The notes under the pieces: model-generated | What the model was told of the DNA's origin: nothing | Seen by the model: the letters and a program-made list of their open reading frames with translations, nothing else | Databases searched by the model: none | Shown: piece by piece, positions 34,790 through 44,204 of the stretch | How positions within the stretch are numbered: the first letter of the stretch is position 1 | Layout: the number at the start of each line of letters is the position of its first letter | Position numbers and translations under genes: made by a program | Origin: an uncultured Oscillospiraceae bacterium | GTDB lineage: Bacteria > Bacillota > Clostridia > Oscillospirales > Ruminococcaceae | Length of the DNA: 64,000 nucleotides | Assembly: GCA_934448295.1 (NCBI GenBank) | Contig: CAKSEY010000002.1 | Span: 192,532-256,531 of the forward strand | Direction: 5' to 3'

Positions 34790-35464
34790 TTACGGGTTGC
34801 CAAGTGTGAGGGCAGGTGCAGTACCTACAACAACGTTGCCTGCAACGCCAGCCTTTGTGGAATTGTTACCGTTGTTTACAAAGTTATCTCTGCCTGCTGC
34901 GAAAGAAACAGCGGTAGGAAGAGTTACGTTTGCAGGTGCAGTAGAAGAACCATCAACAGATACAACGCCTACAACCTTACCAGCCTGGCTGATGTAAATC
35001 AGAATGTAAGCATTCTTGAGGTCGGAAAGGGAGTCAGCGAGGTAGGGGAGAAGGAGAGTGTCCTTGCCGTTGATTGTAGTGGAAACATCTACGGTACCAT
35101 TCTGCCAGTGACCGCTTGTGTTGGAAGCACTGTCAAGCCAGTCAGCGCCGGAGTTAGCAGTAATACCGGCGGAAGCGCCGCCACCAAGTGACCATACGCC
35201 ATTGGTAACAGTAACCTCAACTGTTGCAGCACTGCTGAGTGTCAGAGAAGCCTTAGCAGCGTCCATCTTTGTGAAGAACTCTGTGGTCCTGTCTCTGATC
35301 TGCTGAGCAGATGTGTTAGCGGATGTGATTCTGGAATCCTGAACAACACCCATCATGGTAGGAACGAGGATAGCAGCAAGTACGCCGATGATAGCGATTA
35401 CTACTACGAGCTCTACGAGTGTAAAGCCCTTCTTGGCCTTGAGAGCCTGAAGCTTCTTTATCAT
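34790..35464 (-). CDS. Major type IV pilin (PilA-like)
   Basis: 224 residues. The leader MIKKLQALKAKKG precedes FTLVELVVVIAIIGVLAAIL; cleavage would leave Phe1 and Glu5. The mature domain is Ala/Ser/Thr-rich and non-helical after about residue 75, typical of a major subunit, with almost no Cys. It has a strong promoter, a CAGGAGGT ribosome site and a following hairpin, all consistent with high expression. Confidence 0.9.
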   Translation of the reverse strand: MIKKLQALKAKKGFTLVELVVVIAIIGVLAAILVPTMMGVVQDSRITSANTSAQQIRDRTTEFFTKMDAAKASLTLSSAATVEVTVTNGVWSLGGGASAGITANSGADWLDSASNTSGHWQNGTVDVSTTINGKDTLLLPYLADSLSDLKNAYILIYISQAGKVVGVVSVDGSSTAPANVTLPTAVSFAAGRDNFVNNGNNSTKAGVAGNVVVGTAPALTLGNP

Positions 35465-35568
35465 TGTAAAGACCTCCTGTGAAAAATAAAAAATTTTTTA
35501 TGTATAACCCCAGCGGGGCTATATCCATATCAGAACTGCATAGGGGCTATGTCCCTTGCTGTAATCAT

Positions 35569-35597
35569 ATTATAGCCTAACGCCTGAAAAAATGCAA
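35569..35597 (-). promoter_or_regulatory. Sigma-A promoter of the major pilin gene
   Basis: On the minus strand TTGCAT (35592-35597), 17-base spacer, TATAAT (35569-35574). The leader of about 100 bases holds CCCCGCTGGGG and an AT-rich AAAAAATTTTTTAT hairpin; no c-di-GMP riboswitch consensus is recognised. Confidence 0.83.
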
Positions 35598-35743
35598 GTG
35601 TTTTTTCAAAAATTTTGAATTAGCGCGGCAAATTCGTAAATAATAATCTATTTAGGTCAGTTACTTTTGTGCAAATTGCGTGAAGATATTGTGTAATCTA
35701 TGCTAAATGTTTACATAGATCCTGCAATGCACGCCTGATACCG

Positions 35744-36829
35744 TTATCTAATGGAAAGATATCTTCTGTACTCGTTCGGATCCTGGCAGCGCGTCAGGGC
35801 TACCTCGTTGGTTATCTTGCCCATGTTTACTAGCCTTGCAAGATCCTGGTCGAGCGTGAACATTCCGTTCTTCTTACCTGTTGCGATGGCTGTCGGAATC
35901 TGGAATATCTTACCCTCACGGATCATGGAGCGGATAGCGTCCGTTGCCGCGAGTATCTCCAGAGCCGCGCAGCGCCCCTTGCCGTCAGCGGTGGGAACGA
36001 GGGTCTGGGAAATAATACCTACAACGGAGTTTGCAAGCTGGGAGCGAATCTGTCCCTGGGAGTGCGGGGGATATACGTCTATGATACGGTCGATGGTCTC
36101 AGCCGCGCCGGTGGTATGCAGGGTCGAGAATACCAGGTGACCTGTTTCTGCGGCGGTTACTGCCGCGTTGATGGTCTCGAAGTCACGCATCTCACCTACG
36201 AGGATTACGTCCGGGTCCTCACGGAGAGCCGCACGGAGGGAGCCTGCGAAGCTGTCAACGTCCTGTCCTATCTCACGCTGGTTCACCATGGACTGCTTGT
36301 GGGTGTGCAGGTACTCGATAGGGTCCTCGACTGTGATTATGTGGCAGTTCTTGGAGCGGTTTATGTGGTCTATCATAGCCGCCAGGGTCGTGGACTTACC
36401 AGAACCGGTAGGGCCTGTAACCAGCACCAGTCCGCGCGGAGCCATGGCGAATTCGCCCAGCGTAGCCGGGAGGGACAGGTCTGCGAGGGTCGGTATATCG
36501 TTTCTCAGCAGTCGGATAGCAACGGCGTGGTATCCTCTCTGGCGGTATACGTTTACTCTGTGGCGGAATCCTGCGGTGGACACATACGAGAAGTCGGTGT
36601 CCAGTCCCTTGGATATCTGGGATTTATGCTTGATAGAGGTTATCTGATTTATGATGTTTACGATAATGGGCTCGGTGCAGTCGGGGTAACCGCTCAGCTT
36701 CCTGATGGAGCCGTGCAGTCTTACGACCGGCGGCAGACCGGCGGTGAAGTGCAAGTCCGAGCAGCCCAGCTCGCGCGCCTCGTCAAGAATCCTGTTGATG
36801 TCCATTACGTTGGTGTTCATACCTTCCAC
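35744..36829 (-). CDS. pilT: Type IV pilus retraction ATPase PilT
   Basis: A 361-residue hexameric ATPase that depolymerises the pilus. Walker A is GPTGSGKSTTLAAMIDH, Asp box VEDPIEYLH, Walker B DPDVILVGEMRD, His box HLVFSTLHTT. The N-terminal PAS-like domain starts GCSDLHFTAG. The ORF begins with GTG at 36829; AAAGGAGCG is correctly spaced for it, whereas ATG 36820 is too close, so I keep GTG. Downstream of pilB. Confidence 0.95.
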   Translation of the reverse strand: MEGMNTNVMDINRILDEARELGCSDLHFTAGLPPVVRLHGSIRKLSGYPDCTEPIIVNIINQITSIKHKSQISKGLDTDFSYVSTAGFRHRVNVYRQRGYHAVAIRLLRNDIPTLADLSLPATLGEFAMAPRGLVLVTGPTGSGKSTTLAAMIDHINRSKNCHIITVEDPIEYLHTHKQSMVNQREIGQDVDSFAGSLRAALREDPDVILVGEMRDFETINAAVTAAETGHLVFSTLHTTGAAETIDRIIDVYPPHSQGQIRSQLANSVVGIISQTLVPTADGKGRCAALEILAATDAIRSMIREGKIFQIPTAIATGKKNGMFTLDQDLARLVNMGKITNEVALTRCQDPNEYRRYLSIR

Positions 36830-36886
36830 GTTAATACGCTCCTTTAAATAAAATCCGGCGGCATTTCTGCCGTAAAATCCTGTAAA

Positions 36887-38602
36887 TTAAACGGTATATG
36901 TTGCCTTTACCAGCTCGTCCATGGTGGTGCGTCCTGCAAGAACCATCTTGGTTACGTTGTCGCGCAGGAGCAGGGTGCCGTTTTCCGTTGCCTTTGCGCC
37001 TATCTCCTCGGCGGTGGCTCCGCGGGAGATGAGCTCCTTGATGTCGTTGGTGGTAACGATTATCTCATGGATAGCGGTACGTCCGGAATAACCGGTGCCG
37101 CGGCAGTGCTTGCAGCCGCCCTTGTGCGCCTGGCATATCTTCACGGGCTTATCCTGGCTTACAAGCCTGAGGTCGGCGGGGTCTGTAAGGGTGATGGTTT
37201 CCTTGCACTCGTTGCAGAGCAGCTTTACAAGTCGCTGTGCGATGATACCAACCAGCGAGGAGGCAACCATGTACGGCGCAACGCCCATGTCCACCAGGCG
37301 GACAATGGTAGAAGCCGCGTCGTTCGTATGCAGTGTGGAAAGCACGAAGTGTCCCGTGATAGCGGCACGGATAGCGATGTCGGCGGTCTCACCGTCACGG
37401 ATCTCACCGACCATTATGATATCCGGGTCCTGACGCAGAATTGAACGCAGCGCCGCCGCGAAGGTCATGCCCGCCTTTGCGTTTATCTGGCACTGGTTAA
37501 CGCCGTCGATTTTTTTCTCGACAGGGTCTTCTACGGTAACTATGTTTACATTAGGCTTGGAAAGCTCGCCGAGGGTCGCGTAAAGCGTTGTGGACTTACC
37601 TGAACCGGTCGGCCCCGTAACCAGCATAACTCCGTTCGGGCAGCGGATTATCTGCTTGAACATCTCGTAGTTATAGTCGGTCATGCCGAGGTCGGTGATC
37701 TTTCTTGTCTTTTCGTCCGCGGTGGAGAGCAGTCGGATAACGCACTTCTCGCCGTAAACGCACGGGATAGTCGATACACGGACGTCCAGGTTTATGCCGT
37801 CGATGGTCATACCGAAACGGCCGTCCAGCGGTATTCTCTTCTCGGCGATGTTCATACCGCCGAGTATCTTGATTCTTGTGATAAGGGAGTTATGCAGCGC
37901 GATGGAGACCTTCATGGCTTCCTGCTCCACAAGCTCGCCGTCTATACGGAAGCGGATACGCGTCCTTGTCTTGAACGGCTCGATATGGATATCCGAAGCG
38001 TTGAGCTTGAACGCGGTCTGCACCATCGTGTTTACCAGACGAACGATAGGCGCGTTGTCGATACGCTCGCCGGACTGTGAATCCTGCTGGCTGAGCTGCG
38101 CTGCGTCGGCGGCCTCGGCGTCCAGCTCGTTCATAACCTTGTTAACGGTCTGCTGCGAGTAGAATCTGCCGATCATTTCCTCGATCTGGGTCTTGGTGGC
38201 GATCCTCGGCACGATATCCATGCCGGTCTGCACCTTTAGCTCCTCAAATATGTAGAAGTTTATCGGGTCGTTCGAAGCAACCATCAGACGGTTGTTGTTG
38301 ATCTCATAGGCGATAACCGTCTTGTCGCGGGCGGTCTGCTCGGGTATCTTCAGAACGGCGTCCTTGTTTATCTGCACTGAGGAAAGGTCTACAAACGGAA
38401 CCTTCAGTCTGATGGACAGCGCCTGTGCAAGCTGCATTTCGGAAACAAGTCCCATTTCCAGCATGACGTCGCCGAGCATCTTTCCGCCGCTTGCCTTCTG
38501 CTTCTCGAGAGCTTCTGCGAGCTGCTTCTCGTTGATAAATCCGTTCTCGACCAGTATCTGACCGATAGGCACATTCTTAATTGGTCCAGCCATTGCGCAC
38601 AT
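36887..38602 (-). CDS. pilB: Type IV pilus assembly ATPase PilB (GspE family)
   Basis: 571 residues from the chosen start. The N-terminal MshEN-type domain (IGQILVENGFINEKQLAEAL) may bind c-di-GMP in some relatives. The ATPase core has GPTGSGKSTTLYAT, VEDPVEKKIDG, DPDIIMVGEIRDGET and STLHTNDAA. A zinc tetracysteine lies in CNECKETI and CKHCRGTGYSG. The raw ORF extends to 38677; AAAGGA lies just before ATG 38602, with ATG 38593 (MAGPIKN) as the alternative. It powers pilus extension and is followed by pilT. Confidence 0.93.
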   Translation of the reverse strand: MCAMAGPIKNVPIGQILVENGFINEKQLAEALEKQKASGGKMLGDVMLEMGLVSEMQLAQALSIRLKVPFVDLSSVQINKDAVLKIPEQTARDKTVIAYEINNNRLMVASNDPINFYIFEELKVQTGMDIVPRIATKTQIEEMIGRFYSQQTVNKVMNELDAEAADAAQLSQQDSQSGERIDNAPIVRLVNTMVQTAFKLNASDIHIEPFKTRTRIRFRIDGELVEQEAMKVSIALHNSLITRIKILGGMNIAEKRIPLDGRFGMTIDGINLDVRVSTIPCVYGEKCVIRLLSTADEKTRKITDLGMTDYNYEMFKQIIRCPNGVMLVTGPTGSGKSTTLYATLGELSKPNVNIVTVEDPVEKKIDGVNQCQINAKAGMTFAAALRSILRQDPDIIMVGEIRDGETADIAIRAAITGHFVLSTLHTNDAASTIVRLVDMGVAPYMVASSLVGIIAQRLVKLLCNECKETITLTDPADLRLVSQDKPVKICQAHKGGCKHCRGTGYSGRTAIHEIIVTTNDIKELISRGATAEEIGAKATENGTLLLRDNVTKMVLAGRTTMDELVKATYTV

Positions 38603-38680
38603 TCTTCCTTTCAGGATATTGGACAGGCTCCCCCTGCCGGTTTTCCGCGCCAACGCGGGGTTATTTCTTTTTTTCACACG

Positions 38681-38708
38681 ATAATGCCAGGCTGCTGTTT
38701 ATTTTCAA
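38681..38708 (-). promoter_or_regulatory. Possible sigma-A promoter for pilB-pilT
   Basis: On the minus strand TTGAAA (38703-38708), 16-base spacer, CATTAT (38681-38686). It is divergent from, and 6 bases from, the pilD -35. The -10 is weak. Confidence 0.4.
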
Positions 38709-38714
38709 AACTCC

Positions 38715-38743
38715 TTGCAAAATCCACTGTTTTATGCTAAAAT
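38715..38743 (+). promoter_or_regulatory. Sigma-A promoter for the prepilin peptidase gene
   Basis: TTGCAA (38715-38720), 17-base spacer, TAAAAT (38738-38743); the gene's ribosome site AAGGGGG follows at about 38762. Confidence 0.75.
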
Positions 38744-38776
38744 AAAACCAGTAATCTTTGAAGGGGGTCATGCAAA

Positions 38777-39835
38777 ATGACAGTTACCGCTACATACATC
38801 GTGATATGTGTGTTTGTATTCATCTTTGGCTCCGTTATCGGCAGCTTTCTGAATGTGGTCATCTACCGCACTCCGCTCAAGCAGTCGATAATCACCGAGC
38901 CTTCCCACTGCTTCACCTGCGGAAACCGGCTGAAATGGTACGATATGTTCCCGATTTTCAGCTGGCTGATACTCCGCGGAAAATGCCGCTTCTGCGGCGC
39001 CAGGATATCTCCCCGCTATATGATAATGGAAGCGCTGTGCGCCGTATCCTATCTCGGGGCGTATCTTGTATACGGCTTCTCGTGGGAGTTCGCCGTGGCT
39101 TGTATCCTTTTCGCCGTGCTGATAGTGCTGAGCGGTATAGATATCGACCATTTCGAGATACCCTACTGGTGCAGCATTACCGTGGGCGTGCTTGGCATTG
39201 CTTCGTTCTTCATTCCCTGGGGGAGCGCCATGACCGCACCGTGGTATGAGCGCCTTATCTGCTTCGGAGTTGTCGCCGTAATGTTCATCATACTGGTGCT
39301 CGTCGGCGGAATGGGCGGCGGAGATCTCCAGCTCATGCTGGGTGCCTCGCTGCTGCTTGGAAAGCGGGTATTTCCGGCGCTGTTCATCGGCATCGTCCTC
39401 GGCGCGGTATATGGTATCACAAAGAAGATACGCGACCACAAGGCGGAGCTTGAACTCACCGAAAAGATACGCCAGATAGCCGCCGACTGGTATCAGGAAC
39501 AGCTCGACCGGGACGTAGGCTACGTCAAGGAGGGCGCCAGCGACATTATTGTCGGCGGCATAACCGGAGGTCAGCCTGACATCGAGTGGGAATTCCTTGA
39601 CGAGAACGCCTGGAAAGGGATCCCCGACAAATCCGCGCTCAGCCGCATTATCCGCGAACAGATAACCACCGAACGCGAGGGCTCCTTCCGCATCACCATA
39701 AAGGAGGATCGGATCGTAAAGGTCAAGTACTCCCGCCGAATGGTGTTCGGGCCGTTCCTTGCGATGGGCATTGCGGCTTCGTTCCTGTTCGGCAGCCAGA
39801 TCGTGGACTGGTATATGAACCTTATGTTCCACTGA
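38777..39835 (+). CDS. pilD: Prepilin peptidase/N-methyltransferase PilD with large insertion
   Basis: 352 residues; family members are usually 240-290. The N-terminal methyltransferase part has GSFLNVVIYR and a zinc CxxC pair (CFTCGNRL, CRFCGARIS). The aspartyl protease residues are D122 in GIDIDHFEIP and D183 in the GxGD motif (GMGGGD). A hydrophilic segment of about 105 residues (about 217-322) with charged helices and strands separates these from the conserved FGPFLAMGIAASF near 324-336. It faces opposite to the rest of the pilus genes and has its own promoter. Confidence 0.93.
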   Translation: MTVTATYIVICVFVFIFGSVIGSFLNVVIYRTPLKQSIITEPSHCFTCGNRLKWYDMFPIFSWLILRGKCRFCGARISPRYMIMEALCAVSYLGAYLVYGFSWEFAVACILFAVLIVLSGIDIDHFEIPYWCSITVGVLGIASFFIPWGSAMTAPWYERLICFGVVAVMFIILVLVGGMGGGDLQLMLGASLLLGKRVFPALFIGIVLGAVYGITKKIRDHKAELELTEKIRQIAADWYQEQLDRDVGYVKEGASDIIVGGITGGQPDIEWEFLDENAWKGIPDKSALSRIIREQITTEREGSFRITIKEDRIVKVKYSRRMVFGPFLAMGIAASFLFGSQIVDWYMNLMFH

Positions 39836-39856
39836 TCGGACGAAAAAATCATAAAT

Positions 39857-39897
39857 ATTCCGCACCGCACATATGGCGGTGCGGAATTTGTTTTATT
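39857..39897. terminator. Bidirectional terminator between pilD and the minor pilin operon
   Basis: A 12-bp stem ATTCCGCACCGC/GCGGTGCGGAAT, then TTGTTTTATT on plus and an AT-rich run on minus (through GATTTTTTCG), serving the two convergent units. Confidence 0.88.
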
Positions 39898-39899
39898 GG

Positions 39900-40721
39900 T
39901 CAGACACCGTAGCCTCTGGAAATGTAGTAGATGAATATATCCCTAGAGCCGTCCGTAGTATCTGCAAATTTAAGCGGCGTTTCCGGGTAGATGCTGAGCT
40001 TGTAATTGGAGGTTTGGTTTCCGGCAAGTATCTTACCTTTGATAGCTCTCATCTCCGTGATACCCGTTCCGTAGTACACCAGGCCGCTGTAAGCGCTGTC
40101 GCGGTAAACGCTGATGGTGATATCAAGAGCGTCATCGCGGAACTCCTTCGCACCCGTCACATTGCCATAATCGCCGTTCTTCGGCTTTGCAAAATCGCAG
40201 AGCAGGTAAAGGTCTTTGTAAAGGCAGTCGCTGAAAACCTTGGTTTCCTTTGTGGTATCGATCGCACCGTCAAGGTCCGTGCTGACGTACTCGTCATAAA
40301 GGGCATACTTTCCGTCCCTGAACTTAAGGCTCATGCAGCGCAGCGTATAAAGCTGCGTCCTGGGACCTCCAATCGAACCGTTGTTGTTGTTCTTGTTATT
40401 GTTGCTGACCACAAGGTCGCTCATTCTTTTGATCTCGGCGGAATACTCCGCGTTGCTTGAGAGCAACGCTGCATTTGTGTTTGTGAAGATAGACACGCTC
40501 TGAGCGGAACGCAGCGTGCGCGAAAGGTATTCTTCCACGCAGTTTGCGGTGTTCTCGGCGGTGTAATCCTTGGCATTATCGTTGTAGCTCCTGATTATCG
40601 GGGAAATAATGACCATCATTCCGCCCAGCAGAATAGCCAGAAGCGCCACCGAAACCACCATCTCCACCAGAGTGAAGCCCCCGGAGCGCCTTTTTTTCAG
40701 GATCCGTATTATTGATTTCAT
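39900..40721 (-). CDS. Minor pilin-like protein (PulJ/PilW-like)
   Basis: 273 residues. The prepilin signal is RRSGGFTLVEMVVSVALLAI with Glu5 kept. The globular part has TAENTANCVEEYLSRTLRSA and an Asn-run (SNNNKNNNNG), and ends in strands (YKLSIYPETPLKFADT). As last gene of the pilC operon, it probably forms part of the initiating tip complex with its neighbours. The start follows GGAGGG. Confidence 0.85.
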   Translation of the reverse strand: MKSIIRILKKRRSGGFTLVEMVVSVALLAILLGGMMVIISPIIRSYNDNAKDYTAENTANCVEEYLSRTLRSAQSVSIFTNTNAALLSSNAEYSAEIKRMSDLVVSNNNKNNNNGSIGGPRTQLYTLRCMSLKFRDGKYALYDEYVSTDLDGAIDTTKETKVFSDCLYKDLYLLCDFAKPKNGDYGNVTGAKEFRDDALDITISVYRDSAYSGLVYYGTGITEMRAIKGKILAGNQTSNYKLSIYPETPLKFADTTDGSRDIFIYYISRGYGV

Positions 40722-40733
40722 ACAGTTCCCTCC

Positions 40734-41765
40734 TTACGGCGTTGCTTCAGCCGTGGCGTCGTTGGTTGCCTCGTTTGTTTCCGGCTCTTCCTCCTTGGGG
40801 AATGCGCCGAAAATGTTTATGTGCTTTACCTCGGTTTCTGCCTTGGTGTCCTCGTCTATCACAGTTTCAACGTAAGGTGTGAACTCAAAGCAGCCGTTTG
40901 CAGTCTTGGTCGGGGTCTGCTCTGAATTGCTGTAACCGAACAGCTTGTTGCCGTCCAGGTCAGCGTCGACAGACTCCAGCGAATTCTCAAGAACAACGTA
41001 ATAGTAAACATACTTTGCACTGATCGCAATAGGAGTGCTGTCCGTCGTATCCTGGCGCGTGGAAATTCTCAGCGTCCTGGAATACGGCGCATAAACCTCG
41101 AACTGATAGCCGGTGTATTCAAACCTAGAGTAAACCCTTAACGGGTTATCCTTCTGGTCTGTGTAGCCGTAATCAAGTATCTTGCTCGGGAATATTATAC
41201 GGTACTGCGCAAACCACTTTACCTGATCAAGCCCGGAATAGGTAGCCATAGACTTGATGAAATACCTGTAACCAGTACCGGTGTAACCCTCGTCCTTTGT
41301 GAGCTTCAGGGTCACCCTGTCTATGCCGTTGGAACCATAAACGCGGGTATCCAGCTTGCTGGTAACGCTGCCCGGGGTCGAATTTTCCTTGTTGGGCTTG
41401 TTGGAATCCTGATATACGCCGTCCGCAACGAAATACTCAAGCGCTATCTGGTTGTCGTCAGTAGAATCGTTGGGGTCTGCAACATTATAACCCACATTAA
41501 CGTTCATTGTGGAAGAATCCTTGCCGTTGAAGCTGAAGCTCAGGTCGCCGGCTTTCTTAGCGGAATCATACTTCATCTCCTGGGTATTGAGGTAGTACTT
41601 TTCCTGCTGCTTCATCATTTCTTCTTCAAGCTCTATATTTTCGCGCTTTGCCTGATTGGTTCCCGCGATGATAACAGAAACCATAGCCGCCATGATGGCG
41701 AAGATAACGAATGCGACGAGCACCTCGATTATGGTAAAGCCGCGCTTATTAATAAGTTTCTTCAC
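40734..41765 (-). CDS. Minor pilin-like protein (PilV/PulI-like)
   Basis: 343 residues with the short leader MKKLINKRG before FTIIEVLVAFVIFAIMAAMV; Glu5 is present, leader six or seven basic/polar residues. A long helix (NIELEEEMMKQQEKYYLNTQ) leads to a beta-rich domain with Tyr/Asp-rich loops. The C-terminal tail is acidic and Pro/Thr-rich (EEEPETNEATNDATAEATP). Start is GTG at 41765 behind AAGGAGG. Large for a minor pilin. It is between the PilX-like gene and the PulJ-like gene. Confidence 0.85.
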   Translation of the reverse strand: MKKLINKRGFTIIEVLVAFVIFAIMAAMVSVIIAGTNQAKRENIELEEEMMKQQEKYYLNTQEMKYDSAKKAGDLSFSFNGKDSSTMNVNVGYNVADPNDSTDDNQIALEYFVADGVYQDSNKPNKENSTPGSVTSKLDTRVYGSNGIDRVTLKLTKDEGYTGTGYRYFIKSMATYSGLDQVKWFAQYRIIFPSKILDYGYTDQKDNPLRVYSRFEYTGYQFEVYAPYSRTLRISTRQDTTDSTPIAISAKYVYYYVVLENSLESVDADLDGNKLFGYSNSEQTPTKTANGCFEFTPYVETVIDEDTKAETEVKHINIFGAFPKEEEPETNEATNDATAEATP

Positions 41766-41785
41766 GCGTTTTCCTCCTTACTGCA

Positions 41786-44038
41786 TCACATTCCGAATAC
41801 TCGCCATGCACGGCTTCCGCCGTAATCGAGCATCCAATCATCCGTGAACTGTACGCCGCACTTCTGCATAACATCGCTTATCGGCAGCGTAGGCAGGCAG
41901 TGAACATATCTGTAATAACCGGTGATAACATAGTCGGATACGATAAGACCTCCAACGATCTTTACACCGCCGCCATTGCCCTTATCGACATAGGTCATGT
42001 ACGGAGCATAGACATATCCATAATAGATATTGTTCTGCACATTGTCGCCGCCGAACTGGATATCCGCGCTTTCCTTACTGGATATTACATAGATGTTAAC
42101 ATTGGGCATCTGTTCCTCGCCGTGGTAGTCAAGGCTGATCCCCTTGCTGTTCACATAACTTGTTACCTTGTCGGTATCGAGATGGCCCGCGCAGATGCAT
42201 GACGTCGGAGCTTCAAGCAGGTCGTAATGCTTGGTGTAATGATCCGGGTGCTTGGTGCACTGGTAATATTCGCCGGAGTCGTCTGTTCCTGTTGTATACT
42301 CACAGTTGGAGCAGGTGGTGTGGATAAGGTTATTCGGCTTGATAAATGCCGTATCCGGATTGTTAAGCTCAAACGACCTTCTGTCGAAGTATTCCGAGCC
42401 GCTGTTCGTTGCAAGCTTACCGCCGGACAGGAAGAACCAGCCCATGTGCCCGAAGAACTCCTGGTCAGTCGCCTGATAGCGGACTCCCTCCGGCACGTCG
42501 ATTACCAGGGTGCCCTTGCCTTTGGTAAGGACATTCATCTTTCTGCCGTCAAGAACTGTTTCCGGACACCAGGAGAATGATTCGCCGTCCGCGCAGTTCG
42601 CGCTGACTCTCAGTATGCGGACGTCTCCCTCGTCGCCAGTGTCAATAACTATTGTTGCAGCGTCAACGTAGTTACCGGTGGACTTTATGCTGCCGATAAC
42701 AACATTCTCATTTATTTCGTAAACGAATTTAGGAGATTCTCCGCTCATCTGGAAGTTGATATCGATCTTCTTGGGATTGCCCTTTGCGTCCTGGACGAAT
42801 TCATCGTCATCTATCGTCCAGTTATAGAATGTATTTGTGCCAATGGAATGATTGAGCTTTTCAGCGACCTCAGTGCTGGTAAGGAAATACTCATCATCCT
42901 GGATATCAGCCCATCTGCCGAACTGCTTTGCCTCTTCAAGAGAATCCTGGGTCTCGTTTTGACCATTGATGTGTACTGTTACGCCGTCTCTTGCATAGAC
43001 ATTACCATCAATGAAGAATTTGCCCAGACCATTCTTGCCAATGGAGTTCCAGTTGCTGTTGATAAAGGTAACATCTCCTGCAACATAGAGATTTCCATAG
43101 AGCGTAAGAGAGCCGATATAGCAGTCTCCGAGCACATACACATCGGTGTACTTGTCAGGCGCGCCTATCTGGAAATAGCCAGCCTGTGCCATTTCGAAGT
43201 CGCCGCCGATAACGATCTTGCCGTGCTGTTCGTCCTCCGCCTTAGCCATCTGACCATTCTTGCCGCCAAGGTCGAACTTGTTGGGCTGGGATCTGATATA
43301 GAAGTTGTTGCCCACATACCATTCCAGCGTATCTGACGCCTGAATCGGGTTCGCTGTCTTGTGGTCAAACACAACGGAGCCTGCGCAAACCATATCCGTG
43401 TCGATAGAAAGCGCCTGGCTGTCGAATCCCTTCGGCTTTGTGAACATGGTATACTCTGCGTCAAAGCGCATGGATTCAGTAAACGTACCGCCGCCCGGCG
43501 TTACATCGTTAGGAGTGTAACCTGTTGCAGCGAAGAAGTCCTTGATAACAGGCGGAGTTCCATCGGTCTTTTTGGGATATGTTACAAGTGTGTGCGTTGT
43601 TTCAACAGCGCTATTTTCAGAAACCGTTACCGCGATATCAAAGACAAAATAATCAGCGGTGCCGATCGTTTCATCGCCAAGTCTTGTGATGGTCGCGTCG
43701 TAAGCTCCGAGGACTGTGTCAGGGGTCGTGCCCGCGTCGAAAGAAGCAAATCCGTTGCCATCCGTAGAGTAGACGTCGCCGACCTCCATTTTTGTAAGCT
43801 TTTTAACGGTCGCGCCATTCTTGCCTTCCTTTGCCAGATAGGCACGCAGACCGTCTGCGATGGTAGAGGACGCCACATATGCCTGCTCCTGGTCAAAGGT
43901 CGCATACTGCACCTGTCTTGACGAAAGCACAGACATATACATCGCCGTGACCAGAACGATCAGCGCAGCCATGGTGCTTACAACCATGAAGAGCGCGCTG
44001 CCGCACGGTGTAATATATTTTCTCAATGCGTGTTTCAT
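41786..44038 (-). CDS. Large PilX-like pilus-associated protein
   Basis: 750 residues. The N terminus (PCGSALFMVVSTMAALIVLV, then a helix) resembles PilX-type pilus-assembly proteins rather than a full class III prepilin. The body contains beta-repeat stretches that look like a solenoid (DVYVLGDCYIGSLTLYGNLY, AGDVTFINSNWNSIG) and, near 590-645, a Cys/His-rich cluster (TTCSNCEYTT, YYQCTKHPDH, TSCICAGH) that could bind metal. An extra C-terminal Tyr/Gly-rich domain ends at VFGM. A role as pilus tip or adhesin is inferred from operon position and size. Ribosome site TTGGAGG. Confidence 0.78.
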   Translation of the reverse strand: MKHALRKYITPCGSALFMVVSTMAALIVLVTAMYMSVLSSRQVQYATFDQEQAYVASSTIADGLRAYLAKEGKNGATVKKLTKMEVGDVYSTDGNGFASFDAGTTPDTVLGAYDATITRLGDETIGTADYFVFDIAVTVSENSAVETTHTLVTYPKKTDGTPPVIKDFFAATGYTPNDVTPGGGTFTESMRFDAEYTMFTKPKGFDSQALSIDTDMVCAGSVVFDHKTANPIQASDTLEWYVGNNFYIRSQPNKFDLGGKNGQMAKAEDEQHGKIVIGGDFEMAQAGYFQIGAPDKYTDVYVLGDCYIGSLTLYGNLYVAGDVTFINSNWNSIGKNGLGKFFIDGNVYARDGVTVHINGQNETQDSLEEAKQFGRWADIQDDEYFLTSTEVAEKLNHSIGTNTFYNWTIDDDEFVQDAKGNPKKIDINFQMSGESPKFVYEINENVVIGSIKSTGNYVDAATIVIDTGDEGDVRILRVSANCADGESFSWCPETVLDGRKMNVLTKGKGTLVIDVPEGVRYQATDQEFFGHMGWFFLSGGKLATNSGSEYFDRRSFELNNPDTAFIKPNNLIHTTCSNCEYTTGTDDSGEYYQCTKHPDHYTKHYDLLEAPTSCICAGHLDTDKVTSYVNSKGISLDYHGEEQMPNVNIYVISSKESADIQFGGDNVQNNIYYGYVYAPYMTYVDKGNGGGVKIVGGLIVSDYVITGYYRYVHCLPTLPISDVMQKCGVQFTDDWMLDYGGSRAWRVFGM

Positions 44039-44204
44039 TTTTGATTACCTCCAATGCAGGGCAGCGACGACCTCCTGTCATACGCCGCGATATCACGCGT
44101 TGTTCCGCTCCCGCGCCGCAGACATTCCCATGCTGTGCGGCGGAGAGATATGTGTACATTATAATGTTCTGCCAGCCGGAGCGCCATGCTTTCCGGCGGC
44201 GTTA

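Noticed and set aside
35465..35568. c-di-GMP riboswitch before the major pilin gene
   Set aside because: Known in some clostridial pilin leaders, but neither class consensus could be matched here.
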